Below, in pieces: positions 18,770 to 27,564 of a DNA stretch of 64,000 bases; the first letter of the stretch is position 1; every line of letters starts with the position of its first letter. This DNA is from Methylocapsa aurea. GTDB taxonomy: Bacteria > Pseudomonadota > Alphaproteobacteria > Rhizobiales > Beijerinckiaceae. The stretch is taken from positions 285,064-349,063 of the forward strand of contig NZ_KN050804.1 of NCBI RefSeq assembly GCF_000746085.1. The letters run 5' to 3'. The position numbers and the translations under genes are program-made. A model generated the notes under the pieces. The model saw nothing but the letters and a program-made list of their open reading frames with translations. It made no database searches and was not told the origin of the DNA.

Positions 18770-18913
18770 GAGCATGTTCTCAAAAAAGCTGATCGCCCTT
18801 TTCGATCTTTAGACATCGGATATGTCCGATGTCTCATAAGAACATGCTCCCCCCGGAATCTGAGCGATTCCTTTTCAATCAGATGATTCCATCCGATCGG
18901 GAAACGCTTTAGG
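18770..18913 (-). repeat. Dispersed intergenic repeat, family 1 (reverse copy)
   Basis: This element sits between two convergent genes. Outer arms GAGCATGTTCT (18770-18780) and AGAACATGCTC (18839-18849) enclose an inner inverted repeat AGACATCGGA / TCCGATGTCT (18811-18834). The following part, read on the minus strand, is the family body GCGTTTCCCGATCGGATGG and GAATCGCTCAGATTC. Related copies lie at 20089, 34343, 39388 and 60465. The left arm is disrupted by unrelated sequence. Confidence 0.75.
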
Positions 18914-18996
18914 AGCCTGGTTCCGGAGGCCTTCGACTTATTGCGGAAACCTTTCGGCCCGGCCCGCGAAGGACGGAAGCCATCGAATCGCGATAT

Positions 18997-20037
18997 TCAG
19001 CGAAAGCCGGCCCGCTCGCGATCAGCCTGGTCCTGCTGCTTGATCTCCGGGCCTGGCGCCGGATGCACTTCATGGTGAAGCACTTCCTCGAGTTTGCTGC
19101 GTTCAAAGAGAATGACGACGACCGCCGAAATGAGCAGCGGGATCCAAAGGTATAACAGCCTGAAGACCAGCAGCGCCGCCAGCACCTCGACCTTAGGGGT
19201 CGCCGGCATGGCGTTGATGAACAAGAGCTCGAAAACGCCAAGCCCACCCGGCGCATTGGATGCCAGCGCGGCGGAAAAAGACGCGAGAAAAACGCCGAGC
19301 ACGACGAAATAGCCTGGGTTGCCCACCTCCGGCAAAGCGAAATAGATGATGCCCGCCGCGCCGAGAAGTTCGAGCGGCGCGGCGATAAATTGCCTGACGG
19401 CAATCGCCGGGCTTGGATATTCCAGCCGAAACCCTTTAATAATGAGAGGGTTGAACCTGAACACCGAGCCGATCACATAGATCGCGACCAAGCCCAGCAG
19501 CACGACGCCGATGGCCCGAGCCGCCGCTGGATCGGCCAAGAACTTCAAATATTGCGGCAAGAACCCGCCAAACCGCTGCAATTGTTCGGGCTCGAGCACG
19601 GAAATGAGGCCGCCGAGCAGCATGGTGCCGAGGCCGAAGGTTAGCGAGCAGACCGCGACTAGAACCGCAACCTGAGCCGCCGTCAGTCCTTTCGAGCTAT
19701 AGGCGCGGTATCTGACCATCCCGCCCGAAAAAACGGTCGCGCCAATATTATGCGCGATTGCGTAGGTCGTGAAGGAGCATAGCGAGATGAAAACCCAGGA
19801 GATATGCCGGACGCCGAGATGGAGAAGAGCGATTCTGTCGTACCAGGCCAGCGCTGCGTAGGCCACGAGGGTGGAGAGGATCGCCAGCAGATAACGCATC
19901 GGCGAAATCGATTTGAGGTGCTCCCAGACCTCTGGCCCAACGGAGGCGCCGCGGAATTCCCGGTAAAGGAGCCAGAGCGAAACAGCGACGGCGATCAGAC
20001 CAACCAACGGCCAGAAAAAATCAAAGATGCGCTTCAT
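18997..20037 (-). CDS. Lysylphosphatidylglycerol synthase/flippase-type transmembrane protein (YbhN/UPF0104-like)
   Basis: The integral membrane protein has 346 aa from ATG 20037 and about eight hydrophobic helices, matching the TM domain found in MprF and in stand-alone YbhN proteins. Characteristic stretches are HNIGATVFSGGMVRYRAYSS, SNAPGGLGVFELLFI (the GG-G-FE motif) and the final helix LLISAVVVILFE. MprF-type domains flip or synthesise aminoacyl-phosphatidylglycerol. Here the cytosolic transferase domain is absent, so a lipid-flipping or related role is inference. I reject the longer frame to 20130 because its first 31 residues run into a dispersed repeat. Confidence 0.88.
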   Translation of the reverse strand: MKRIFDFFWPLVGLIAVAVSLWLLYREFRGASVGPEVWEHLKSISPMRYLLAILSTLVAYAALAWYDRIALLHLGVRHISWVFISLCSFTTYAIAHNIGATVFSGGMVRYRAYSSKGLTAAQVAVLVAVCSLTFGLGTMLLGGLISVLEPEQLQRFGGFLPQYLKFLADPAAARAIGVVLLGLVAIYVIGSVFRFNPLIIKGFRLEYPSPAIAVRQFIAAPLELLGAAGIIYFALPEVGNPGYFVVLGVFLASFSAALASNAPGGLGVFELLFINAMPATPKVEVLAALLVFRLLYLWIPLLISAVVVILFERSKLEEVLHHEVHPAPGPEIKQQDQADRERAGFR

Positions 20038-20088
20038 GACGCTCCGGAGGGGTAGCCGCGCTTCGACAGGAGTCTCGGCCTTGCACGA

Positions 20089-20163
20089 GAGCGCTTCCCG
20101 ATCAGATGGGCGCATCCGATCAAAAGACATCGCTCAGATTCGAAGAATTGGAGCAGATGCTCC
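20089..20163 (+). repeat. Dispersed intergenic repeat, family 1 (short copy)
   Basis: The copy runs from GAGCGCTTCCCGATCAGATG through ATCGCTCAGATTC to GGAGCAGATGCTCC. It lacks most of the right-hand hairpin. It occupies the gap between the flippase-like gene and the fliJ-like gene. Confidence 0.7.
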
Positions 20164-20290
20164 AATGGCAATCCCTGCACCATGCGCGTTTCGACCGCAA
20201 GTGCCAACGGGCAAATAGCGGCCGCGCACAAGAGCTACCGGAGCTTCCGGCCCTCCCGAAGCCGGAAATAGCTGGGAAATGATGCGCTGT

Positions 20291-20698
20291 TCAAGCTTCG
20301 ATAGTTCGAAACCGCATCCCTGAGGTCTTGACCGACTTGCCGGCGATCTCGGCGGCGGGCTCGAGGCCCCTCTCGCGCACATCGCAATCTTGCACTTTGC
20401 TCAAGTCCGCAAGGGCTTCTTCGAGATGGCGGCGAGCCTCTTCGAGCTGCCCCAGCAATTCCTCCGCCGAGCGATTCAGATTGTCCCGGCGGGTTCGGGC
20501 GGCGCGCGCATAAGTCGGATAGGCAAAGTGAGTGGCATCGAATATGCCCGCGCGTTGCTCTTCGAGCGCGACCTCTTGATCGAGCTCCCGCGCAATCCGC
20601 GAGAATTCGGCGACCATGGATTCGATCTGCGCGACGCGGCGGCGCTTTTCGTCGACCTGGAAGCGCTTCAGGCGCGTCAGTGTTTCCTGCGGCTTCAT
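20291..20698 (-). CDS. fliJ: FliJ-like coiled-coil protein
   Basis: The 135-aa product is almost entirely charged alpha-helix: MKPQETLTRLKRFQVDEKRR, then QIESMVAEFSRIARELDQEV and a second helix from RRDNLNRSAEELLGQLEEAR. This two-helix coiled coil is the FliJ pattern, a flagellar export chaperone/stalk protein that interacts with the FliI ATPase and FlhA. The start at 20698 carries a near-perfect GGAGGTGA site. A fliJ gene divergent from ctrA is common in alphaproteobacteria, which supports the call. No other flagellar gene is in the window, so the match rests on coiled-coil character and location. Confidence 0.7.
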   Translation of the reverse strand: MKPQETLTRLKRFQVDEKRRRVAQIESMVAEFSRIARELDQEVALEEQRAGIFDATHFAYPTYARAARTRRDNLNRSAEELLGQLEEARRHLEEALADLSKVQDCDVRERGLEPAAEIAGKSVKTSGMRFRTIEA

Positions 20699-21259
20699 GT
20701 GCTTCACCTCCAAACGACCCTCAGCCTCAAACAGCCCGCCAGTCCAACCAGCGGAAGCCCAAGCGGGGCCCGGCGACGCCCCAGGGGACAGCCTTGAACC
20801 GCGGAGCGGCCGAGGTTGCTCCAACCGGACAAAGTTTGCCGCAGTAAAGTTGCCCATTCGTTACTGCCGCCGAAGACCGCCGAATTCCTCCCCGAGCGAA
20901 AGGCGGCGGAAAGGCTTGGCGGGAGTGATTCGCGCGGCCGCGCGTAAATTCCGCCTTAGAATCCGCTCTGACACTCCGGTCCCCTTCCGCGCAGGTCCGC
21001 GTCGCGCAAGGTCCGCGCGCCAGTCTGTCACGCGGATGGCGTATTGAGAATCAGCAGCCTGATCCCGATGGGGGCAGCGGCGCGAGGTTCGCAACCGTCT
21101 TACAAAGGGAATGTATTTGTTAACCAATGCCCGTTAAGGTTACGAAATTCGTAGTGAGGAAGCCATCGCAGGGAGACCGGCTGAAGACAAGCCGCGATGG
21201 CGCCTGAAGCGATCTCGCGCGCCGGCAGGCGACCGACGGGGGGAAGGTGGGAACCTCAG
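20699..21259. promoter_or_regulatory. ctrA upstream region
   Basis: The 561-nt gap between fliJ-like and ctrA contains two GANTC methylation sites (GAATC at 20959-20963 and 21048-21052). It also has a pair of TTAA half-sites (21120-21123 and 21134-21137), the CtrA half-site sequence but spaced by 10 nt rather than the consensus 7. In Caulobacter, ctrA is autoregulated and CcrM methylation affects one promoter; whether these sites act that way here is inference. No small gene is evident. Confidence 0.4.
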
Positions 21260-21961
21260 ATGCGCGTTCTATTAATTGAAGACGACAGCGCCACGGCGCA
21301 AAGCATAGAGCTGATGCTCAAGTCCGAGAATTTCAACGTCTATACGACGGATCTCGGCGAGGAAGGCATCGATCTCGGCAAGCTCTACGATTATGACATC
21401 ATCCTCCTCGATCTGAACCTTCCCGATATGTCCGGCTACGAGGTGCTCCGCACCTTGCGAGTCGCCAAGGTCAAAACGCCGATCCTGATTCTTTCCGGGC
21501 TCGCGGCGATCGAGGATAAAGTTAAGGGCCTTGGGTTCGGCGCCGACGATTATTTGACCAAGCCCTTCCACAAGGATGAACTCGTCGCCCGCATCCACGC
21601 CATCGTGCGCCGCTCGAAGGGGCACGCCCAATCGGTCATCACAACCGGCGATCTCATCGTCAATCTCGATCAGAAAACCGTGGAAGTCTCCGGCGCCCGC
21701 GTCCATCTGACCGGCAAGGAATATCAGATGCTGGAGCTGCTCTCGCTCCGCAAGGGCACCACTCTGACCAAGGAGATGTTCCTCAACCATCTCTATGGCG
21801 GGATGGACGAGCCGGAACTGAAGATCATCGACGTCTTCATCTGCAAGCTGCGCAAGAAGCTCGCCAACGCCAGCCAAGGCCGCAATTACATCGAAACGGT
21901 CTGGGGGCGCGGCTATGTGCTGCGCGAGCCGAACGACGATGAAGAGCGCATCACGGCGTAG
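21260..21961 (+). CDS. ctrA: Cell-cycle response regulator CtrA
   Basis: CtrA is the master cell-cycle transcription factor of alphaproteobacteria and binds TTAA-N7-TTAA sites when phosphorylated. The 233-aa protein has a receiver with phospho-acceptor Asp51 in [17 protein letters not shown], the conserved Lys in [13 protein letters not shown], and an OmpR-type winged helix with [31 protein letters not shown] and [15 protein letters not shown]. The C-terminal tail is EERITA rather than the AA degradation tag of Caulobacter. ATG 21260 is chosen over the upstream frame because CtrA proteins begin MRVLLIEDD. It lies next to chpT. Confidence 0.98.
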   Translation: MRVLLIEDDSATAQSIELMLKSENFNVYTTDLGEEGIDLGKLYDYDIILLDLNLPDMSGYEVLRTLRVAKVKTPILILSGLAAIEDKVKGLGFGADDYLTKPFHKDELVARIHAIVRRSKGHAQSVITTGDLIVNLDQKTVEVSGARVHLTGKEYQMLELLSLRKGTTLTKEMFLNHLYGGMDEPELKIIDVFICKLRKKLANASQGRNYIETVWGRGYVLREPNDDEERITA

Positions 21962-22129
21962 GGCGCGGTCCCGGCGGCCAAACCCGCCGCCCTCGATCGC
22001 TTCCGATTGAAATCGGTTCTTCTCTAAATGAGGCTGCGTCGTCGCCTGCGATCGCGCATCGTCCATCACGGGAGGCGCTCGCGGTCGCGTTCCGCCGCAA
22101 TTATGGACGGGGAGGAGAGGACAGTTTGC

Positions 22130-22810
22130 TCACGCAACCGCCTCGATGATCGCCGGAGCCGAGGCCGATATGGCTTGGATCGCGACAAGTTCGCTCTCCA
22201 CCTCGATCGTGAGGCTCATATTCGCCGCCTTGGCGACGAGCCCCGTATAATAGGCTTGGATTCCTTGGGCGTCGACCGCCTGAGCCGGCGTCCCTGCGAG
22301 AAGGTCGGAGGCCTGGCTTGAGAGCTTCGCATTCGCGCCTTGGGCCGTCACCGAGACGCTGAGTTGCTCGTCGGCCCCGCGCGTCGTCACCGTGATGACG
22401 CCGCCGCGCGGAATAGCGCCGGCCGCGATGAGACAGAGATTCAAGATCAGCTTCACCTGGTTCTTCGGCATCAAGAGACGCGGCGCCTGCCAATCGAGCC
22501 GGGTCCGCTGGTCGGCAAAAAGGCCGCGCGCAACCTTTTCGGCGTCTCCGGTGTCAATCGAGGCGCCCGCCGAGCCCGCGGCGCCAAAAGCCAAACGGCA
22601 GAATTGCAGCCGCGCCGAAGCGGTCTCGGCGCTTTTCTTGATCAGGTCGAGGGCGAAGCCGCGCATTTCCGCGTCTTTCTCTTCCTCGAGAACCTCGAGA
22701 CCATTGACGATGGCGCCGACCGGGCTGATCACGTCATGGCAGACTCGGGAACAAAGCAGGGCCGCCAGATCGAGGGCGTCGAGGGCAAAAACGGTCATGA
22801 TGGCATCCAT
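22130..22810 (-). CDS. chpT: Histidine phosphotransferase ChpT
   Basis: ChpT passes phosphate from the CckA kinase to CtrA and CpdR. The protein is about 226 aa. The first helix of the dimerisation domain carries the phospho-histidine in LAALLCSRVCHDVISPVGAI, typical of ChpT. A degenerate, non-ATP-binding histidine-kinase-like C-terminal domain follows (KNQVKLILNLCLIAAGAIPRGG). It converges with ctrA, 168 nt away, so donor and acceptor of the phosphorelay are adjacent. Start codons at 22825, 22810 and 22798 are all possible; none has a strong ribosome-binding site. Confidence 0.93.
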   Translation of the reverse strand: MDAIMTVFALDALDLAALLCSRVCHDVISPVGAIVNGLEVLEEEKDAEMRGFALDLIKKSAETASARLQFCRLAFGAAGSAGASIDTGDAEKVARGLFADQRTRLDWQAPRLLMPKNQVKLILNLCLIAAGAIPRGGVITVTTRGADEQLSVSVTAQGANAKLSSQASDLLAGTPAQAVDAQGIQAYYTGLVAKAANMSLTIEVESELVAIQAISASAPAIIEAVA

Positions 22811-23280
22811 TCGCGGCGAGAACATCGAACCGGTATCAACTTCGCCGAAAAACGCTCTCAAGTGCTTTCGCAATTTTGTCGAATCGCGCGTTTGTCGAAT
22901 CGCGCGGCGCCGAAGTGAAAGTCTCTGCAGAGCCCCGGTTGCTGTCAAGGGAAGCCGCTTCAATCTGCGCCGAAGGTGTTAACAAAGGCTGAAATCCGGC
23001 CATTGGGACGAGCGCGCGTTCTCTTTCGCTCGCATTGGGCCCCGCCTTGCAAGGCCCTGCTCCAGCCCGAGCGGGCTCTACGGGCGGCCAAGCGGCTTTA
23101 GAGACGACCAAAAATCAAGACTTTGCCGCCGAGATCATCGCATTTTCTTGTCGGAGGCGAGGCGGGCCGCGGAGGGGACGCCGGCGACATATGAAGCCAA
23201 TGCTCGCTAAATAGCTGAGCGGCCGGCAGCATCACGCTCCGGGCCGCCCTGTCGTTCCTCTGAACAAAAGAGTTAAGCTT
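22811..23280. other. Intergenic region upstream of chpT
   Basis: About 470 nt lie between chpT and the 3' end of aceA, both read leftward. They hold the chpT promoter and no recognisable gene. A GTTAAC sequence near 22980 is a single CtrA-like half-site. No repeat is seen. Confidence 0.35.
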
Positions 23281-24912
23281 TTAACCGAACTGATTCATCG
23301 TGTTGTGAGAGCCGCCGGCCTTTAGAGCCGCCTCGCCGGCGAAATATTCCTTATGATCGTCGCCCATGTCGGAGCCCGCCATGTTCTGGTGCTTCACGCA
23401 GGCGATGCCCTGGCGAATTTCCTGACGCTGGATGTTGCGAACATATCCAAGCATACCTTGCGCGCCGAAATATTCTTTCGCAAGGTTGTCGGTCGACAAC
23501 GCCGCCGTGTGATAGGTCGGAAGCGTAATGAGGTGGTGGAAAATGCCCGCCCGCTTCGACGCGTCCGCCTGGAAAGTGCGAATGCGCTCGTCGGCTTCGG
23601 CGGACAGTTCCGTGCCGTCATAGTCGACGCTCATCAGGGCCGCGCGATCATAGGCGGAGACATCCTTGCCGGCGGCTTTCCAGCCGTCAAACACCTGCTG
23701 GCGGAAATTCAGCGTCCAGTTGAACGACGGAGAATTATTATACACCAGCTTGGCGTTCGGAACGACCGCGCGAATGCGATCCACCATGCTGGCGATCTGC
23801 TCGATGTGGGGCTTTTCGGTTTCGATCCACAACAGATCGGCCCCGTTCTGCAGCGAGGTGATGCAGTCAAGCACGCAACGATCCGCGCCCGTGCCGGAAC
23901 GGAACTGATAGAGATTGCTGGCAAGGCGCTTCGGCCGCAGCAGCTTGCCGTTGCGGTTGATGAGGACATCGCCGTTGCGGCCTTCGCCGGCCGTGACTTC
24001 TTCGCAGTCAAGGAAGGCGTTGTACTGGTCGCCAAGGTCGCCGGGCTCATGGCTGACGGCGATCTGCTGGGTGAGGCCGGCTCCCAGCGAGTCCGTGCGG
24101 GTGACGATAATGCCATCCTCGACGCCGAGCTCGAGGAATGCGTAGCGGCAGGCGCGCACTTTCGCGAGGAAGACCTCATGCGGCACGGTCACCTTGCCGT
24201 CCTGGTGGCCGCACTGCTTTTCGTCAGACACCTGGTTTTCGATCTGAAGCGCGCAGGCGCCCGCCTCGATCATCTTCTTGGCGAGCAGATAGGTCGCTTC
24301 CGCATTGCCGAAGCCCGCATCGATGTCGGCGATGATCGGCACGACATGGGTCTGATAATTGTCCACGGCCGCCAGCAGCGTCTGCTCCTTCGCGCTGTCG
24401 CCAGCCTTGCGGGCGGCGTCGATCTCGCGGAAGATGCCGCCGAGTTCGCGGGCGTCCGCCTGGCGTAGGAAGGTGTAAAGCTCTTCGATCAGCGCGGGCA
24501 CGGACGTCTTCTCGTGCATCGACTGGTCCGGCAGGGGGCCGAACTCGGACCGAAGCGCGGCGACCATCCAGCCGGACAGATACAGATATCGCCGGTCGGT
24601 CGCGCCGAAATGCTTCTTGATGGAGATCATCTTCTGCTGGGCGATAAACCCATGCCAGACGCCTAGCGACTGGGTGTAATTGGCGGCGTCGGCGTCATAG
24701 GCCGCCATGTCCCGGCGCATGATGGCGGCCGTATATCGGGCGATGTCGAGGCCCGTCCGGAAGCGATTCTGCAGCCGCACCCGAGCCACGGACTCGGCGT
24801 TGATGCCGTCCCACGCGCCATTCTGGCTGTCGATGAGCTGCTTCACCTGGGCAATGTGGCTTTGATATTCGGTGGACTGCCCCGACAGGGGAACCTGGCT
24901 TTGATAGTTCAT
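23281..24912 (-). CDS. aceA: Isocitrate lyase (AceA, long KQCGH-type)
   Basis: This enzyme splits isocitrate into glyoxylate and succinate, the entry to the glyoxylate shunt needed for growth on acetate, ethanol or other C2 sources. The 543-aa protein belongs to the longer subfamily (about 530-545 aa). Catalytic Cys234 lies in QVSDEKQCGHQDGKV; the KQCGH variant of the usual KKCGH is typical of this subfamily (as in Pseudomonas). Substrate and Mg-binding stretches include PIIADIDAGFGNAEATYLL and IIVTRTDSLGAGL. It diverges from an ScfR/RamB-type regulator across a 233-nt gap carrying a palindrome. No malate synthase is in the window. Confidence 0.97.
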   Translation of the reverse strand: MNYQSQVPLSGQSTEYQSHIAQVKQLIDSQNGAWDGINAESVARVRLQNRFRTGLDIARYTAAIMRRDMAAYDADAANYTQSLGVWHGFIAQQKMISIKKHFGATDRRYLYLSGWMVAALRSEFGPLPDQSMHEKTSVPALIEELYTFLRQADARELGGIFREIDAARKAGDSAKEQTLLAAVDNYQTHVVPIIADIDAGFGNAEATYLLAKKMIEAGACALQIENQVSDEKQCGHQDGKVTVPHEVFLAKVRACRYAFLELGVEDGIIVTRTDSLGAGLTQQIAVSHEPGDLGDQYNAFLDCEEVTAGEGRNGDVLINRNGKLLRPKRLASNLYQFRSGTGADRCVLDCITSLQNGADLLWIETEKPHIEQIASMVDRIRAVVPNAKLVYNNSPSFNWTLNFRQQVFDGWKAAGKDVSAYDRAALMSVDYDGTELSAEADERIRTFQADASKRAGIFHHLITLPTYHTAALSTDNLAKEYFGAQGMLGYVRNIQRQEIRQGIACVKHQNMAGSDMGDDHKEYFAGEAALKAGGSHNTMNQFG

Positions 24913-25094
24913 CGCGCGCGCCTCGTCGCTTTGCTCATTCTTGCGGCTCCCAATTAAGAGGTTTCACAAGGACTGCAAATTCACATAGATTGACAAAGAC
25001 CCTCCGTCGAGCGGAGGCATGGGCCTCTTATTACATCGAAAGTTGTCGTATGAACAAGAGAATGGACAAGGGAAGCGGCTCCAGAAACGGTGAT

Positions 25095-25113
25095 GGTGTA
25101 ATATTGATACACC
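25095..25113. promoter_or_regulatory. Inverted repeat in the aceA / regulator intergenic gap (candidate operator)
   Basis: GGTGTA (25095-25100) and TACACC (25108-25113) form perfect arms around a 7-nt AT-rich centre. The site lies 32 nt before the regulator's ATG and about 180 nt upstream of aceA. It is a plausible binding site for the ScfR/RamB-type regulator, controlling itself and possibly aceA. Confidence 0.45.
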
Positions 25114-25145
25114 AAAATTTTGTCTGTATGTAAAGAACTTTACTT

Positions 25146-26591
25146 ATGATCGCGCCAGCCACCGCCTCCAGAAAGATTTTCGCGGGCCCCCGGCTGAAGC
25201 GGCTCCGGCGCGAGCGTCAGCTCACCCAGGCGCGCATGGCTGAGGAGCTCGACGTCTCGCCGAGCTATTTGAACCTGATGGAGCGCAATCAGCGCCCGAT
25301 TACCGTCCAGGTTCTGATCCGGCTCACCGACGTCTACGGCATAGATCCGCGCGACTTCATGGAAGGCGAAGGCGAGCAATCGGTCGGCGAAATGGAGCAG
25401 ATCCTCGCCGATCCTCTGTTCCGCGAAGCCGCGGTGCCCCGCGCGGAACTGCGCGATGCGGCCGAACATTCGCCCGCCCTGCTCGCCGCCATGCTCCGGC
25501 TCTATCGCGCCTATGCGGCGGCGCGGGAGGCGAGCGAAGCCGGCGTTTTCGCGGGGGCCGATCGCGACCGGGCCGAACCCCTTCTCGGCGAGAGCCCGAT
25601 CGACCGGGTCCGCGCGATCTTGCAAGACGCCCGCAACCATTTCCCGGAACTCGATGAGGCGGCGGAGTCTTTCGCGGCCAATCTCGCGCTCGGCGGGCAC
25701 GAATTGTTCTTCGCCTTGTCGGACCATCTGCGCGCCCGTCATGGCATCAGAGTCCGCGCGCTGCCGCTGGAAGTCATGGGCGACCGGCTCCGTTGGTACG
25801 ATCACCATCGCCGCCAATTGATGATTTCCGAAGTCATGGATCAGCCGGGCCGGACCTTCCAGGCGGCCTATCAATTGGCCTTGACCGAATTTAGCGGGCT
25901 CCTGAACGAGATCGCCGGACGGCTCGAGCCAAGCGACGACCTGAACCGAAAGCTGTTGCGGGTCACCCTCGCCAATTATTTCGCCGGCGCCGTGATGATG
26001 CCCTATGGCCGCTTTCATGAAGCGGCCGAACTCGTCGGCTATGATGTCGAGGTCTTGGGCGCCCGGTTCGGGGCGAGCTTCGAACAGGTTGCGCATCGGC
26101 TGACGACGCTCGCCAGGCAGACTGCGCGAGGCATTCCCTTTTTCCTGGTGCGGGTGGACGCCGCCGGAAATGTGTCGAAGCGGTTTTCCTCGAGCCGGGT
26201 CCCTTTCGCCCATTCCGGGGGCACCTGCCCGCTGTGGAATATCCACGCCGCGTTCACCGACCCCGGCCGCATTCTGACCCAGGTGGTCGAACTGCCCGAT
26301 GGGTCGCAGTGGTTTTCGATCGCCCGCACCGTCCGCCGCTCGATCTCGCCCTTTGGCGCGATCGAGCCCCGCTTCGCCATCGGCCTTGGCTGCGAAATCA
26401 AATATGCGCGGCGCCTCGTCTATGGCAGGCGCCTCGATCTCGCCGCATTGGAGGCCATGCCGATCGGGATCAATTGCCGCCTCTGCGAACGCCCGGCCTG
26501 CCCGCAACGCGCCGCGCCGCCGGCCTTGCGCGGCCTGCTCGTCGACGAATCGATGCGCAATATCTCGCCGTTCACCTTCAAGGATGTTTGA
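25146..26591 (+). CDS. XRE-type short-chain fatty-acyl / acetate-metabolism regulator (ScfR/RamB-like)
   Basis: The 481-aa protein has an XRE helix-turn-helix at about residues 14-70 (RLKRLRRERQLTQARMAEEL, SPSYLNLMERNQRP). A central ImmA/IrrE-like region follows (near RQLMISEVMDQPGRTFQAAY), then a C-terminal ScfR-type domain with a cysteine cluster NCRLCERPACPQRA. This domain order matches the short-chain fatty-acyl regulators and RamB of actinobacteria, which control isocitrate lyase and acetate genes. Divergence from aceA makes that target very likely here. Expression is probably responsive to acyl-CoA or propionyl/acetyl status, which is inference. Confidence 0.88.
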   Translation: MIAPATASRKIFAGPRLKRLRRERQLTQARMAEELDVSPSYLNLMERNQRPITVQVLIRLTDVYGIDPRDFMEGEGEQSVGEMEQILADPLFREAAVPRAELRDAAEHSPALLAAMLRLYRAYAAAREASEAGVFAGADRDRAEPLLGESPIDRVRAILQDARNHFPELDEAAESFAANLALGGHELFFALSDHLRARHGIRVRALPLEVMGDRLRWYDHHRRQLMISEVMDQPGRTFQAAYQLALTEFSGLLNEIAGRLEPSDDLNRKLLRVTLANYFAGAVMMPYGRFHEAAELVGYDVEVLGARFGASFEQVAHRLTTLARQTARGIPFFLVRVDAAGNVSKRFSSSRVPFAHSGGTCPLWNIHAAFTDPGRILTQVVELPDGSQWFSIARTVRRSISPFGAIEPRFAIGLGCEIKYARRLVYGRRLDLAALEAMPIGINCRLCERPACPQRAAPPALRGLLVDESMRNISPFTFKDV

Positions 26592-26723
26592 GGCGCCCGC
26601 GCAGGGCGCGCGGCTGCGGACTTGAGCGAAGCGACTAAATGGCGCGGCTCCAGCTCTGTTTACGGCTCATTAACCCTGTCCAACGCACCATCGGCGAACA
26701 GCGATTCCAAAGGGCGCAAAGCA

Positions 26724-27080
26724 ATGGCCAGTTTGAGTCTCAGAGAAGCGGCGCGGGCGACGGGAGCCAGCAAGAGCACGATCCTACGAGCAATTCAATC
26801 GGGACGTCTCCTGGCGCCAAAAAACGACGATGGCGGTTATGCGATTGACCCCGCCGAATTGTTTCGCGTCTACCAACCAAAGGCTGAGGCCGGCGCAGCG
26901 GAGCCGGAATTGGCCCCTGCCTTAGCCCCTACAATGACGCAAGAGGCTCCCGAAGAGGCGCAGGCGAGCGAACTTGCGGCAAGAATGGCGGCGCTAGAAA
27001 GCGAACTGCTCGGGCTGAAGGATCTTCTCGCCAAAGCAAGCCGGCCCCGTGAGTCCTGGTGGAAGCGTTTGGTCGGCTAA
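26724..27080 (+). CDS. Small helix-turn-helix protein of plasmid-associated type
   Basis: The product is 118 aa from ATG 26724. The N-terminus MASLSLREAARATGASKSTI continues into ILRAIQSGRLLAPKND, a MerR/excisionase-like helix-turn-helix. A Pro/Ala/Glu-rich linker, a predicted coiled coil (LAARMAALESELLGLKDLLA) and a basic tail RESWWKRLVG follow. Small proteins with this layout occur on alphaproteobacterial plasmids and integrated elements, but no mobility gene is nearby. It is read in the same direction as the ScfR-type gene, 132 nt later. Function unknown; DNA binding is likely. Confidence 0.72.
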   Translation: MASLSLREAARATGASKSTILRAIQSGRLLAPKNDDGGYAIDPAELFRVYQPKAEAGAAEPELAPALAPTMTQEAPEEAQASELAARMAALESELLGLKDLLAKASRPRESWWKRLVG

Positions 27081-27108
27081 TCGCGACGGAGGGGTTTATT
27101 TCAAGGCG

Positions 27109-27426
27109 CTACTCGAGATCCTTCCTCAGCCGTTGAACGAAGGCTTCGAGCACGTCGCGCCGCAAAATATAGCTGGCGAATTTGCCTTCGCGGACGACCT
27201 CCACCAGTCCCGCCAATTCAAGCTCCCTCATGTGGTGGGAGAGCGTCGCGGGGCTGATGTCCAGGCAATCGCGCACCGCGCCGCAGGCGAGCGCATCCTT
27301 GCGCGCGGCGAGACGTTTCAATATCTCATAGCGGCGCCGATCGGCTAAAGTTCTCGCGATCCGGAGAAGTTGATTCTCCGTCAGCGTCGCGCCGGTCGAT
27401 TCCAACATTTGCCACCCGATTCGCAT
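27109..27426 (-). CDS. ArsR-family transcriptional regulator
   Basis: This 105-aa single-domain winged helix has an ArsR-type recognition helix: CLDISPATLSHHMRELELAG, followed by the wing LVEVVREGKFASYILRRDV. The metal-binding ELCVCDL motif of ArsR/SmtB sensors is absent; one cysteine pair (ALACGAVRDC) lies ahead of the recognition helix and might sense redox or a metal. It lies downstream of the SDR gene on the same strand, 138 nt away, and probably represses that unit through the palindrome at 28350-28367. Alternative start at 27408. Confidence 0.88.
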   Translation of the reverse strand: MRIGWQMLESTGATLTENQLLRIARTLADRRRYEILKRLAARKDALACGAVRDCLDISPATLSHHMRELELAGLVEVVREGKFASYILRRDVLEAFVQRLRKDLE

Positions 27427-27564
27427 GATCGCTCCGCCTGGAGGCGATCATGCTCTTGATCTCCTTGTTCCAACGCCTGACCTTGGTCAAGAGGTCCGCG
27501 AATGCTTGGAATTATGTCTGCTCTTTCTTGCGCCGACCGATATCCGAGTCGCGCGAGGGATGCG

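Noticed and set aside
20038-20130. Upstream extension of the flippase-like gene
   Set aside because: It is translated from a dispersed repeat, and the first helix follows the ATG at 20037 directly.
21120-21137. A canonical CtrA box (TTAA-N7-TTAA) before ctrA
   Set aside because: The TTAA pair is spaced by 10 nt, not 7, so I list it only as a note, not as a CtrA site.
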